Part shown: positions 36,385 to 45,226 of the stretch, one piece after another
How positions within the stretch are numbered: the stretch's first letter is position 1
Layout of the letters: every line of letters begins with the position of its first letter
Assembly (NCBI RefSeq): GCF_000685215.1
Contig: NZ_ARYJ01000015.1
Coordinates: 1-64,000 of the forward strand
Length of the DNA stretch: 64,000 bases
From: Hyphomonas jannaschiana VP2
GTDB lineage: Bacteria > Pseudomonadota > Alphaproteobacteria > Caulobacterales > Hyphomonadaceae
Direction of reading: 5' to 3'
The notes under the pieces: generated by a model
What the model saw: the letters and a program-made list of their open reading frames with translations, nothing else
Told to the model about the DNA's origin: nothing
Databases searched by the model: none
Position numbers and translations under genes: made by a program

Positions 36385-37617
36385 ATGCCATCAGTCCGCA
36401 TGCGTCTCTGGATTGGCCTCGCAGCGATCGCTGCCCTGGGGTTTGCATGGGCCTTTTCCCCGCACGCTATTGAGGTGGATGCAGCCTATGTGACGCGCGA
36501 GGATATGATCGTTACCGTTTCGGACGACGGCATGACCCGGGTCCGGGACGTGTTCGTATTGTCTGCCCCACTCGACGGAACAATGTCGCGTGTGGAAGTC
36601 GAACCGGGGGATCAGGTTACCGCCGAAGAAACCGTTATATCAACCATCCGCCCGCTGTTGCCCCCGCTCCTGCCCGCCCGCACGACAGCCCAATTGAAGT
36701 CGAATATCTCGTCCGCAGAAGCTGCCCTGACAGCGGCACGCGCTGACGCAGAACGTTACCGAGCTGAACACAATCGCCTCAAACGAGACCTGGACCGCGC
36801 GAAAAAACTCCTGGAGTCTGCGACAGTATCCCAGCAGGCAGTCGACAACGCCGAAGCCGCGGAACGGGAAGGTTATCTGGCCTTGCGCTCAAGCGAAGCC
36901 CTGATCGGTGTCCGCCGCCAGGAGCTTGCGGCGGCACGTGCGGCCCTGATGCCCAGCGAGACGCAGAATGGCAGCGACATGATCGCTGTCATCGCCCCCC
37001 TTTCCGGCCAGATCCTGACCGTAAACCGGGAGAGCGAAGGTCCGATTGCCCAGGGCACACCAATTGTCGCGATTGGCGACCTTGGCTCTCTGGAATGTGT
37101 CGCGGACTTTCTCTCCGAGGAAGCTGTGCGCGTAAAACCGGGCGACCCTGTCACATTTACCGACTGGGGCGGTGAACCGCTTCCAGGTCGTGTCCGCCGT
37201 GTGGAACCGGCAGGTTTCACAAAGGTGTCGGCGCTCGGCATAGAAGAACAACGGGTCAATATCGTCATGGATCTGAATGACCCTGCAGCCCGCCAGAACC
37301 TCGGACACGGTTATCGCTTTGTTGCCAATATTGCCGTTTGGGAAGGAACAAACCGGTTGGTTGTGCCGATGTCTGCCCTGTTTCGGGATGCCGATGGCTG
37401 GGCTGTATATGTCGTTGCCAATGGGCGCGCCGAATGGCGCGGCGTGTCAGTCGGCCACACCAATCGAAATTATGCTGAAATCCTGGACGGTGTGACAGAA
37501 GGCACACGGGTCATTGTCCACCCGCCGCGTCAATTGGAGCCTGGCGCCAAAATAAAAGTGCGTTCGGAAACGAAAGCGAAGCGCTCGCCGGAAACAACAT
37601 TAACAGGGGCTCGCTAG
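36385..37617 (+). CDS. HlyD-family membrane fusion protein
   Basis: 410 residues from ATG, with AGGGA upstream; the GTG just before it is an alternative. One N-terminal membrane helix, a split biotinyl-lipoyl-like domain (VFVLSAPLDGTMSRVEVEPGDQV ... IAPLSGQILTVNRESEG), an alpha-helical hairpin (about residues 110-185, heptad-like) and beta-barrel domains at the C-terminus. It bridges the ABC permease to the outer membrane or a TolC-like channel, which is not encoded here. Confidence 0.92.
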   Translation: MPSVRMRLWIGLAAIAALGFAWAFSPHAIEVDAAYVTREDMIVTVSDDGMTRVRDVFVLSAPLDGTMSRVEVEPGDQVTAEETVISTIRPLLPPLLPARTTAQLKSNISSAEAALTAARADAERYRAEHNRLKRDLDRAKKLLESATVSQQAVDNAEAAEREGYLALRSSEALIGVRRQELAAARAALMPSETQNGSDMIAVIAPLSGQILTVNRESEGPIAQGTPIVAIGDLGSLECVADFLSEEAVRVKPGDPVTFTDWGGEPLPGRVRRVEPAGFTKVSALGIEEQRVNIVMDLNDPAARQNLGHGYRFVANIAVWEGTNRLVVPMSALFRDADGWAVYVVANGRAEWRGVSVGHTNRNYAEILDGVTEGTRVIVHPPRQLEPGAKIKVRSETKAKRSPETTLTGAR

Positions 37618-37701
37618 CCCAACTTTCGGAAATTACGCATCGTTTTCCCTGCCACACCGCGCTATTATTGGTCACTGAGGAAACAAACAGGGAGAAGGCA
37701 A

Positions 37702-38139
37702 ATGCACCTGAGAAACGGAGACTGGGTGGTCGTCTGCGATGCCGGAAAATATGTCGTCTATGAAAATCAGGGCGATACGGACCGGCTGGACCTACGCGTC
37801 ATGAGCTTTGACGAAAACACCAATCCGCCAACTCACCAACAAGGATCAGACCGCCCCGGACGCTTCCCGGGACCGGCTGGACAGAATGCATCCGTTGGGA
37901 ATACGGACTGGCATGAACAGGAAGAAACGCGCTTTGTCTCAGCGCTGGCCAGACAAATGGACGGCTGGGCGACGGCCGAAACTTCACGCCGGTTCGTCTT
38001 GGTAGCAGACCCAAAATCCATGGGCATCCTGCGTCAGTCGTTGAATGACCATACATTGAGCCGGATAGATCATACCGTGACCGGAGACCACGCCCATCGC
38101 CCGGTTAAGGCCATCGAAGCGCTGATTAACGGGGCCTGA
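37702..38139 (+). CDS. Host-attachment-family protein
   Basis: 145 residues, cytosolic. The family pattern is visible: NGDWVVVCDAGKYVVYEN at the start, FVSALARQMDGWA, RRFVLVADPKSMGILRQSL and the close of the domain. The family was named after a plant-attachment phenotype; structurally it belongs to the eRF1/archaeal-release-factor-like (baeRF) group, so an RNA- or ribosome-related role is possible. A strong ribosome site (AGGGAGAAGG) precedes the ATG. It stands alone between the HlyD and DUF4010 genes. Confidence 0.85.
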   Translation: MHLRNGDWVVVCDAGKYVVYENQGDTDRLDLRVMSFDENTNPPTHQQGSDRPGRFPGPAGQNASVGNTDWHEQEETRFVSALARQMDGWATAETSRRFVLVADPKSMGILRQSLNDHTLSRIDHTVTGDHAHRPVKAIEALINGA

Positions 38140-38143
38140 CAGC

Positions 38144-39418
38144 TCAAGCCATTCCAAGGGCGCTCGCGGCAAACATCGCGATGCCCCCAACTGAAACTGT
38201 CAACGCACCGGTCAGCAGGACCAGCTTTCTGAAGTCCACTGCGCCCACACCGATGGCCAACATGACCTTGAACAAGGTGTTGACCACGACTGCGATGACG
38301 ATCGCACGCGCGGCGGTGAGGTCTGATAGATCAGCGGCACTCAATCGTCCCATGGAAAGCGTGACAGCATCCGCGTCCACTGCGCCTGCAATGGATGCCA
38401 CACCAAGGACGCCATTGTCTCCCCAAGCTTCCTGCGCGATGCGGGACAGCACAAGCGCCGCGGTCAGAACCGCAGCGAACACGATTGCCGATTTGAGGTC
38501 TAACGGGTTCGGAAGAGAGAGCGCGGCTTCTGTCTTCTCAGTCTGCCTCCGCAGCATGAGAGCGGCAGACAGCAACGGTACCGCAAACATGGCACCAAGC
38601 GGCAACCAAAGCACCGGCAGCAGGCTCGGGCGTATAAATGCAACGATCAGAGCCGTTCGTGCCACCATGACGGCCCAAGCCGCCGCAACACCGCCAGCAT
38701 AGGCGACCGAACGCCCGCCATCCTTTGATAGTTGAGACAATGACAAGGTGGCAGCTGTGGATGAGGCAAGCCCCCCAGCCAGTGCCAGCAAACCGACACC
38801 CGCACGTTCCCCCAACGCCTTGACGCCGACATATCCAACAAAACCGAGAGCGCTGATCAGTACGACCATCCACCAGATGTGGCGTGGGTTGATCACATCA
38901 TAAGGCCCGAACCCAATGTCAGGCATGGCGGGCAACACCACGATTGTGATCAATAACAGGCGCAGGAAAGCACTCATTTCATGAGCATCTATCCTTTCCA
39001 GCAGACGGTGCATCGGTTCCCGAAGCCAAAGGATAAAAGCCGCCACGACAGCTCCCCCACCTGCGAGTAACGGGGAGATTTTCACCGACACCGCCCCAAG
39101 ACTGAACGTGATCAGGGCCGCGACGGCGGTTGTCGCACTGACATTTCGTGTCTCATCGATTTGCGCTTCAAAGCCCTGGCGAAGCAGCAAGGCCAGGCCG
39201 ATTGCTCCTGCGGAAATAACAAATCCATTACCTCCGTCGAGAACGGCGACCAGGCCGCCGGATAAACCCATGAGGCCAAAAGTCCGGAATCCGGCGACAC
39301 GGCTGCCACTCGGATCCCCACGTTCCTTCCACCCCCGTTCCAATCCTACGATCAGACCGACAGCGAGTGACGCCAGCAGATTGACTGCCAGAGACAGGAC
39401 ATTTTCCGTTGCCTCCAA
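38144..39418 (-). CDS. MgtC/SapB-DUF4010 membrane protein
   Basis: 424 residues beginning at TTG, supported by GGGAGG five bases upstream. The N-terminal MgtC/SapB part (LLASLAVGLIVGLERGW, then LMGLSGGLVAVLDGG) is followed by the DUF4010 half, rich in small-residue helices, with about twelve membrane segments in all. MgtC relatives are linked to magnesium limitation and stress; the role of the fusion is unknown. Divergent from the nuclease-phosphorylase-PRPP operon. Confidence 0.88.
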   Translation of the reverse strand: MEATENVLSLAVNLLASLAVGLIVGLERGWKERGDPSGSRVAGFRTFGLMGLSGGLVAVLDGGNGFVISAGAIGLALLLRQGFEAQIDETRNVSATTAVAALITFSLGAVSVKISPLLAGGGAVVAAFILWLREPMHRLLERIDAHEMSAFLRLLLITIVVLPAMPDIGFGPYDVINPRHIWWMVVLISALGFVGYVGVKALGERAGVGLLALAGGLASSTAATLSLSQLSKDGGRSVAYAGGVAAAWAVMVARTALIVAFIRPSLLPVLWLPLGAMFAVPLLSAALMLRRQTEKTEAALSLPNPLDLKSAIVFAAVLTAALVLSRIAQEAWGDNGVLGVASIAGAVDADAVTLSMGRLSAADLSDLTAARAIVIAVVVNTLFKVMLAIGVGAVDFRKLVLLTGALTVSVGGIAMFAASALGMA

Positions 39419-39576
39419 GCTTACCTCCCGGTCTTGAAACGCATTAGTCTAGCTCCAGTCACAGCCTTTCAGCCATCCGTAGATTCCCTTCTCGGCTGGC
39501 GACGAATGAGCCGCTTGTGCAAGCGGCCGGTCTGTCCTTTGATGGCATCTCAAGTAATGCGCGGAAAGACCTTGGC

Positions 39577-40941
39577 ATGACTGACAAGATCACGTTTCTC
39601 GGCGGGGTTGGCACTGTAACCGGCTCAAAATACCTCGTCGAAACGCGAGGACAGCGAATTCTGGTGGATTGCGGCCTGTTCCAGGGGTTCAAACAGCTCC
39701 GGAACCGGAACTGGAAACCCTTGCCGATTGCACCAAAAGACATCGATACGGTCGTTCTGACTCATGCCCATATAGACCATTCAGGCTATCTGCCGCTTCT
39801 GGTTCGCGACGGGTTCAAAGGCAATATCCACGCAACCACGCCCACTCGAGACCTATGCAACATCCTTTTACCTGACAGCGGATACCTACAGGAACGCGAA
39901 GCTGATATGGCGAACCAGCAGGGCTTTTCCCGCCATCATCCGGCATTACCATTGTACACTCAGGAGGATGCCGAGGCCTGCCTGAAATCATTCCGGACTC
40001 ACGGATTCTCTGACATGGTCGAACTGGGAAATGGTGTGAGCGCCACATTCATCGAGGCCGGCCATATCCTCGGGGCGGCGTCTGTTCTGCTCGATACCGG
40101 CTCCACGAAGATCGCGTTCTCGGGCGATCTCGGCCGGTATGATAATCCGATCATGCATGATCCTGCCGGCATCAGGCACGCGGACTATGTCCTGGTGGAG
40201 TCCACCTATGGCGACACAGTTCATCCTGAGACCGATCCGGAAGATGCGCTCGAAGCGATCGTGAACCGTACTTTTCAGAGAGGCGGCACGGTCGTGATCC
40301 CGTCCTTTGCAGTGGGGCGGGCTCAGTCCCTTCTGTTTCATATCAGCCGGCTCCGGGCCAGCGGTCGTATTCCGGACATGCCAGTCTATCTCGACAGTCC
40401 GATGGCCATAAACGTCAGCGAACTATTTGTCCGCCATGCTGCGGCTCACAAACTCTCCCGGGAAGAGGCCCAGGCAGCATGTGATGTCGCAACCTACACC
40501 CGGATTAGCCAAGAGTCCCGAAAGCTCGATACAGAAATGATGCCCAAGATCATTATCTCGGCGAGCGGCATGGCCACGGGCGGGCGTATCCTGCACCACC
40601 TCAAAGTCTATGCGCCAGATGCCCGGAACACGATCTTGTTCGCTGGCTTTCAGGCCGGCGGAACCCGCGGCGCCGCGATGTTGGCCGGTACACGCAAGAT
40701 CAAGATTCATGGCGGTTATTACGAGGTGAATGCGGAGGTCCAGAATCTCCATATGCTGTCCGCCCATGCCGACTCAGATGAGCTCATGCGTTGGCTCGGT
40801 AATTTTGAAGCAGCGCCGAAGGAAACCTTTGTCGTGCATGGCGAAGCCACGGCCTCCGACACATTCCGGCATCGGATCAGCGAAGAACTCGGCTGGTCCT
40901 GCAGGGTTCCCGAGCAAGGCGAGACGCTGCGGCTGAAATGA
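39577..40941 (+). CDS. Metallo-beta-lactamase/beta-CASP RNA nuclease
   Basis: 454 residues from the ATG beginning MTDKITFLGGVGTVTGS; the frame stays open 20 codons upstream. Zinc motif THAHIDHSG (H63, H65, D67, H68), later metal residues in GHILGA and SGDLGR, the beta-CASP insert with ESTYGD and VIPSFAVGRAQSL, and the C-terminal RMMBL motif HGGYYEVNAEVQNLHMLSAHAD. It resembles CPSF73/YSH1-like exonucleases that degrade or process RNA. It overlaps the AMP phosphorylase-like gene by four bases (ATGA). Confidence 0.92.
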   Translation: MTDKITFLGGVGTVTGSKYLVETRGQRILVDCGLFQGFKQLRNRNWKPLPIAPKDIDTVVLTHAHIDHSGYLPLLVRDGFKGNIHATTPTRDLCNILLPDSGYLQEREADMANQQGFSRHHPALPLYTQEDAEACLKSFRTHGFSDMVELGNGVSATFIEAGHILGAASVLLDTGSTKIAFSGDLGRYDNPIMHDPAGIRHADYVLVESTYGDTVHPETDPEDALEAIVNRTFQRGGTVVIPSFAVGRAQSLLFHISRLRASGRIPDMPVYLDSPMAINVSELFVRHAAAHKLSREEAQAACDVATYTRISQESRKLDTEMMPKIIISASGMATGGRILHHLKVYAPDARNTILFAGFQAGGTRGAAMLAGTRKIKIHGGYYEVNAEVQNLHMLSAHADSDELMRWLGNFEAAPKETFVVHGEATASDTFRHRISEELGWSCRVPEQGETLRLK

Positions 40942-42446
40942 GCGATCACCCTACCAACCTGATGCACGTTCAGCGCCTGGGTGTGTTGACCCAGCATGAA
41001 CTGATTGTGCTGGTTCACGCGGACTGTCCTGTGTGCCGGTCCGAAGGCATGAGCGCCCACAGCCAGGTGACCATAACACATGGCGACAATTCCATCATCG
41101 CCACGCTTTATCAGGTGACGGAAGACTGGTTGCCGGTTGGCACTGTCGGCCTGGCAGATTTGGCATGGGAACGTCTTGGTGTTGAAGCCGGAGACACAGT
41201 TCGAATCACGCACGCCCCACCTCTGATGTCATTGGGGTTTGTACGCCAACGCATCTTTGATGATGGTCTTAATGAAGCTCAGATCCGGGAGATCGTTACC
41301 GATATTGTGCGAGGAGCCTATTCGGACATTCATTTGACCGCCTTTGTGACCGCAACCGCCGCGAAGCCTCTGTCTACGCGCGAAGTCATATCCCTCACCC
41401 GCGCCATGATCGACACCGGAGACCGTATCGACTGGGGTGTGACACCCGTTGCGGACAAACATTGCGTTGGCGGTCTGCCTGCCAATCGCACAACACCCAT
41501 CGTCGTCTCAATCGCAGCTGCCAACGGACTGCTCATTCCGAAGACCTCATCGCGCGCAATCACATCCCCCGCCGGGACGGCGGACACGATGGAAACGCTG
41601 ACACGGGTGGACCTGAACAGGGACGAATTGCGCAAAGTGATTCAGACCGAAGGCGGTTGCTTCATCTGGGGAGATGCAGTCGATTTTTCGCCGGCTGATA
41701 CGGCGATTATTCGTGTTGAACGTGCACTGAATTTTGACTCGGCCGGCTCCATGGTAGCGTCTGTTTTGTCCAAGAAAATCGCAGCCGGCGCGACGCATGT
41801 CGTCATCGACATTCCAGTCGGTCCGACTGCAAAAATCCGGAATCGTGCACAGGCGCGGGACCTGGCCGACCTGTTTACGACGGTTGCCAGCACGTTCGGC
41901 CTGGCACTGCGTATAGAAGTGTCCGATGGGTCACAACCGATCGGGCGCGGTATCGGCCCGGCGCTGGAAGCCCGCGATGTCGTTAATGTACTGAAACGTG
42001 CGCCGAACGCCCCGCAAGATCTGAGGGAAAAATCGCTCACTCTTGCTGGCGCGGTTCTGGAGCTGACAGAAAAAGCCGGAACAGGTGAAGGGCTGGCGAT
42101 TGCAACCGAAACACTCGACAGTGGGCGAGCATGGGACAAATTCCTTGCCATCTGCAAGGCTCAGGGCGGCGTTTTTGATCCACCAGTCGCAAAATTCCAG
42201 CGGCCAGTGAATGCCACCCGCAGTGGCCGTGTTGCCGCCATCGACAATCACCGTCTGGCCCGCGTGGCAAAACTTGCCGGTGCCCCGGACGACAAGGCCG
42301 CAGGCCTGGACCTGCATGTGCGGATCGGTGACGCTGTGCGGCAGGGCACTCCCTTGTATACTCTACACACAGAATCCATTGGCGAGCTGACCTATGTGCT
42401 CGACTATGTGAAATCCAACCCAGACATTATTGAGCTGACACGATGA
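40938..42446 (+). CDS. Archaeal-type AMP/nucleoside phosphorylase
   Basis: 502 residues, longer than bacterial thymidine phosphorylase because of an N-terminal domain of about 90 residues. The phosphorylase core reads DKHCVGGLPANRTTPIVV, PKTSSRAITSPAGTADTMET and IPVGPTAKI, as in the archaeal AMP phosphorylase family (TIGR02645 type) and unlike DeoA. Known enzymes of the family turn NMP and phosphate into base and ribose-1,5-bisphosphate. Fused by ATGA overlaps to an RNA nuclease before it and a PRPP synthetase-like enzyme after it. Substrate assignment is inference. Confidence 0.9.
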   Translation: MSDHPTNLMHVQRLGVLTQHELIVLVHADCPVCRSEGMSAHSQVTITHGDNSIIATLYQVTEDWLPVGTVGLADLAWERLGVEAGDTVRITHAPPLMSLGFVRQRIFDDGLNEAQIREIVTDIVRGAYSDIHLTAFVTATAAKPLSTREVISLTRAMIDTGDRIDWGVTPVADKHCVGGLPANRTTPIVVSIAAANGLLIPKTSSRAITSPAGTADTMETLTRVDLNRDELRKVIQTEGGCFIWGDAVDFSPADTAIIRVERALNFDSAGSMVASVLSKKIAAGATHVVIDIPVGPTAKIRNRAQARDLADLFTTVASTFGLALRIEVSDGSQPIGRGIGPALEARDVVNVLKRAPNAPQDLREKSLTLAGAVLELTEKAGTGEGLAIATETLDSGRAWDKFLAICKAQGGVFDPPVAKFQRPVNATRSGRVAAIDNHRLARVAKLAGAPDDKAAGLDLHVRIGDAVRQGTPLYTLHTESIGELTYVLDYVKSNPDIIELTR

Positions 42447-43342
42447 CGCGCTTCCTCCTCTATTTCCTCCCGGGCACGGGCCATCTTGCAGCCCCACTCG
42501 CCCATGAACTCGGCGCCGACATCGGTGAAATCGAGTTCCACAAATTTCCTGACGGTGAAAGCTATCTGCGCTTTCTTACGCCTCCTGACGGCCGGCATAT
42601 CGCGCTTGTGGACTGCCTTGACCATCCGGATCCGAAATTGGTCCCACTCCTGTTCGCAGCGATGACAGCAAAGGAACTCGGCGCAAACTCGGTCGGCCTG
42701 ATCGCCCCCTATATGCCGTATTTTAGGCAGGACATCGCGTTCAATCGCGGAGAATCAATCAGTGCCCGTCACATCGGCTCGCTACTCTCTGCTCACCTCT
42801 CCTGGGTCACGACACTTGATCCGCATCTGCACAGACTCGCCAGCCTGGACGATGTGTTCACCATTCCTGGCGAACTCGCTCATGCAACGGCGCCAATCGC
42901 GCGCTGGATCAAGGAGCATATCGACAAGCCGATCATCTACGGCCCTGACGTAGAAAGCGAGCAATGGGTTCGCGCTATCGCGGAAGCCTGCAATGCTCCC
43001 TACGACGTGTTCCGCAAAACGCGGAATGGCGACAAGGATGTTCAGATCGACGTGCCTGCCGGTATTGACGCCGGTGACCACACGCCTGTCATCGTAGACG
43101 ATATTATTTCGTCCGGCACCACGCTCGCAACTTTGGTGCGTGCCCTTTGCGAAAGCGGCCAGCCACGTCCCATCTGCTGCGCGGTGCACGGCATTTTCGC
43201 CGATGGCGCCTATGAGGAACTGATCGCCGCCGGCGCAGCCCGTGTCGTCACCACCAACGCGTTGCCCCACAAGACAAATGCTATCGACGTAACGAAGGTC
43301 CTGGCCGAAGCAGCGCGCCGAATAGACCTACCGCAGGATTGA
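42443..43342 (+). CDS. Divergent ribose-phosphate pyrophosphokinase
   Basis: 299 residues, slightly short for a PRPP synthetase. PRPP loop VIVDDIISSGTTL, ATP/regulatory stretch YMPYFRQDIAFNRGESISA, and the C-terminal ADGAYEELIAAGAARVVTTNA are recognisable, but the flexible loop (RKTRNGDKDVQID) and several positions differ from housekeeping Prs. It may make PRPP from ribose-5-phosphate, or have adapted to the ribose-1,5-bisphosphate produced by its operon partner. Overlaps the phosphorylase gene by four bases. Probably not the only Prs of the cell. Confidence 0.9.
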   Translation: MTRFLLYFLPGTGHLAAPLAHELGADIGEIEFHKFPDGESYLRFLTPPDGRHIALVDCLDHPDPKLVPLLFAAMTAKELGANSVGLIAPYMPYFRQDIAFNRGESISARHIGSLLSAHLSWVTTLDPHLHRLASLDDVFTIPGELAHATAPIARWIKEHIDKPIIYGPDVESEQWVRAIAEACNAPYDVFRKTRNGDKDVQIDVPAGIDAGDHTPVIVDDIISSGTTLATLVRALCESGQPRPICCAVHGIFADGAYEELIAAGAARVVTTNALPHKTNAIDVTKVLAEAARRIDLPQD

Positions 43343-43387
43343 CGTTGCCGGATTACGAGCCGACACTCCTATTTTGGGAGGAGAGCC

Positions 43388-43918
43388 ATGTTTGACGTCC
43401 ATAGCTTTGTCGCCGACTGCCGCGACGCCGTATCGAAGGATCCAACGCATCGCGCCGTTCTGGAAGTGATGGAGTCGGCCTTCCACGCCCCTGACGCAAT
43501 TCTGAAGGCAGTTGGGGAGCCTTCGGGTGCCAGCATCGATGTGCTGCACCGTTCGAATACGCTTACAGTGCTGAATGTCGTCTGGGGTGCACACGCAACG
43601 CTGATGCCCCACAATCACGAAATGTGGGCGATCATCGGAATTTACACCGGCCGGGAAGACAACATTTTCTGGCGCCGGACGAAAGACGACCCAACCCGCG
43701 TTGAGGCCGCCGGGGCGCGCACTCTTCTTGCCGGAGACGTCGCACCACTGGGCAAGGACATCATTCACTCCGTGACCAATCCGCTGGGCAGACCCACCGG
43801 AGCAATCCATGTGTACGGGGGTGACTTCTTCGCCCAGCCACGCAGCGAATGGGATGAAGAAAGCCTGGCCGAGCGCCCCTATGACATCGAGCGAGTCAAA
43901 GCCTTTTTCGCCAGCTGA
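43388..43918 (+). CDS. Cupin, cysteine-dioxygenase-like
   Basis: 176 residues with a single cupin barrel. The metal site follows the 3-His pattern of thiol dioxygenases: HNHE (His75, His77) and His127 in DIIHSVTNP, then TGAIHVYGGDFF. Reaction may be oxidation of a small thiol, but the substrate is unknown. It follows the PRPP synthetase-like gene after 45 bases, with its own GGGAGGAGAG ribosome site, so it may or may not be part of that transcript. Convergent with the hydrolase/flavin-reductase fusion. Confidence 0.8.
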   Translation: MFDVHSFVADCRDAVSKDPTHRAVLEVMESAFHAPDAILKAVGEPSGASIDVLHRSNTLTVLNVVWGAHATLMPHNHEMWAIIGIYTGREDNIFWRRTKDDPTRVEAAGARTLLAGDVAPLGKDIIHSVTNPLGRPTGAIHVYGGDFFAQPRSEWDEESLAERPYDIERVKAFFAS

Positions 43919-43938
43919 CCATCTCGAAGAATGCGCAG

Positions 43939-45144
43939 TCAGGCAAAATGCAGGCGCCGGTATTTGCCTCTGAAATAAAGCAGCGGATCGCGCCTCGGTT
44001 CAAACCGTGCACGGATCACTTCGCCCACCAGTATGACATGATCTCCGCCATCATGAAGGGCGTAGCGCCGGCATTCAAAATTCACCAATGCACCAGAGAG
44101 CAAAGGCGCCCCATTGTGCCCCCGGCTCCAGGGCGTGGACGCAAAGCGGTCTTCACCTGATTTTGCAAACAGGTTGGACGTCGGCTGCTGCCCGATATGC
44201 AAGACGTTGACGGCGAAGTTTTCTGCAGCCTCCATCGCCTCAAGACTACTCGCGGTTTTCGCGATACAGACCAGCAGAAGCGGCGGATCAAGAGAAACGG
44301 ACGTAAACGAGTTGGCCGTCAGTCCGACTGGCTGACCCGCTTTATCCAATGTCGTCACGACCGTCACACCAGTCGCGAAACAGCCGAGTGCATCTCTGAG
44401 CGTTCTCGCGTCAGATCCCTGGCGATACTCCGGCGCAAAGCGCGGCACCCTGCGTTCGAGAAAGTCCAGAAGCGTGGCACTGAACATGTCCGCCCGCTCC
44501 TCGGCGACCATCTGTCCGGCCTCCCGGATTTCCGCATATTCCACATTCTCAAAATTGCCGAGAAAACGGCTCGCTTCGTCCGCGCCCGACAGCTCGCTCT
44601 TCGTCCCACGGACAAAAAGGACAGGCACCTTGATATGAGCAACCGCATCAGTCACCCGCGCCACAGCCGACTCAGGATCAAAACCGCGGGTGAAAGCCGG
44701 GTCAAAGCTCGCGCGATGCATGCCGCTCGAGTCGGGACGGCAAGCCGCGTCAAAATCCATTTCAGGTACGGAATCGATCAGCACGAGCCCGGCCGCCAGA
44801 TGCCCCCCATCCTCCCCCAGCGCTGCCGTCGCCGCCCAGCCGCCCAGAGAGGCAGCAACGATGACCGGCCGGGATGCCATTTGCGCCAACAAAGCACGCA
44901 GGTCTTCCACAAAAGCATTGAACTCATATCGCTGGTCTGCAGGCCATTCGCTTTCGCCATGTCCGCGCAGGTCAATCCGGATGACATAGCGGCCTGCCTT
45001 TTCCAGCGCGTCCGCAACCTCGTCCCATACGTCGCGCGTCTGCGCGCCGCCATGGATCAGCAGAACGGCCGGATCATCCGGTGAGCCGAACGCATCCCCT
45101 TTGAGCTCAACGCCTGCAAATCCCTTGAAACTGACCGGCTGCAT
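43939..45144 (-). CDS. Alpha/beta-hydrolase fused to flavin reductase
   Basis: 401 residues in one uninterrupted frame. Residues 1-240: alpha/beta hydrolase with LLIHGGAQTRDVWD (oxyanion HGG), nucleophile elbow AASLGGW, acid and late residues less clear (AEIREAGQMVAEE region lacks an obvious catalytic His). Residues about 245-401: FMN-binding flavin reductase-like domain with ALGCFATGVTVVTTL, GLTANSFTSVSLDPPLLLVC and SGALVNFECRRYALHDGGDH. The pair could supply reduced flavin and hydrolyse a product of one oxygenase pathway. No oxygenase lies adjacent. Confidence 0.88.
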   Translation of the reverse strand: MQPVSFKGFAGVELKGDAFGSPDDPAVLLIHGGAQTRDVWDEVADALEKAGRYVIRIDLRGHGESEWPADQRYEFNAFVEDLRALLAQMASRPVIVAASLGGWAATAALGEDGGHLAAGLVLIDSVPEMDFDAACRPDSSGMHRASFDPAFTRGFDPESAVARVTDAVAHIKVPVLFVRGTKSELSGADEASRFLGNFENVEYAEIREAGQMVAEERADMFSATLLDFLERRVPRFAPEYRQGSDARTLRDALGCFATGVTVVTTLDKAGQPVGLTANSFTSVSLDPPLLLVCIAKTASSLEAMEAAENFAVNVLHIGQQPTSNLFAKSGEDRFASTPWSRGHNGAPLLSGALVNFECRRYALHDGGDHVILVGEVIRARFEPRRDPLLYFRGKYRRLHFA

Positions 45145-45226
45145 GCGACCTCCTGCGTGAGTCGTAGCGGAGTTTCACATATATGCACCCCGCCGTAGAG
45201 AACCAAGGCGCAGGCTGGGCACCGCG

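Noticed and set aside
37660-37690. TATTAT as -10 box for the host-attachment gene
   Set aside because: The -10 is good, but I see no matching -35 hexamer.
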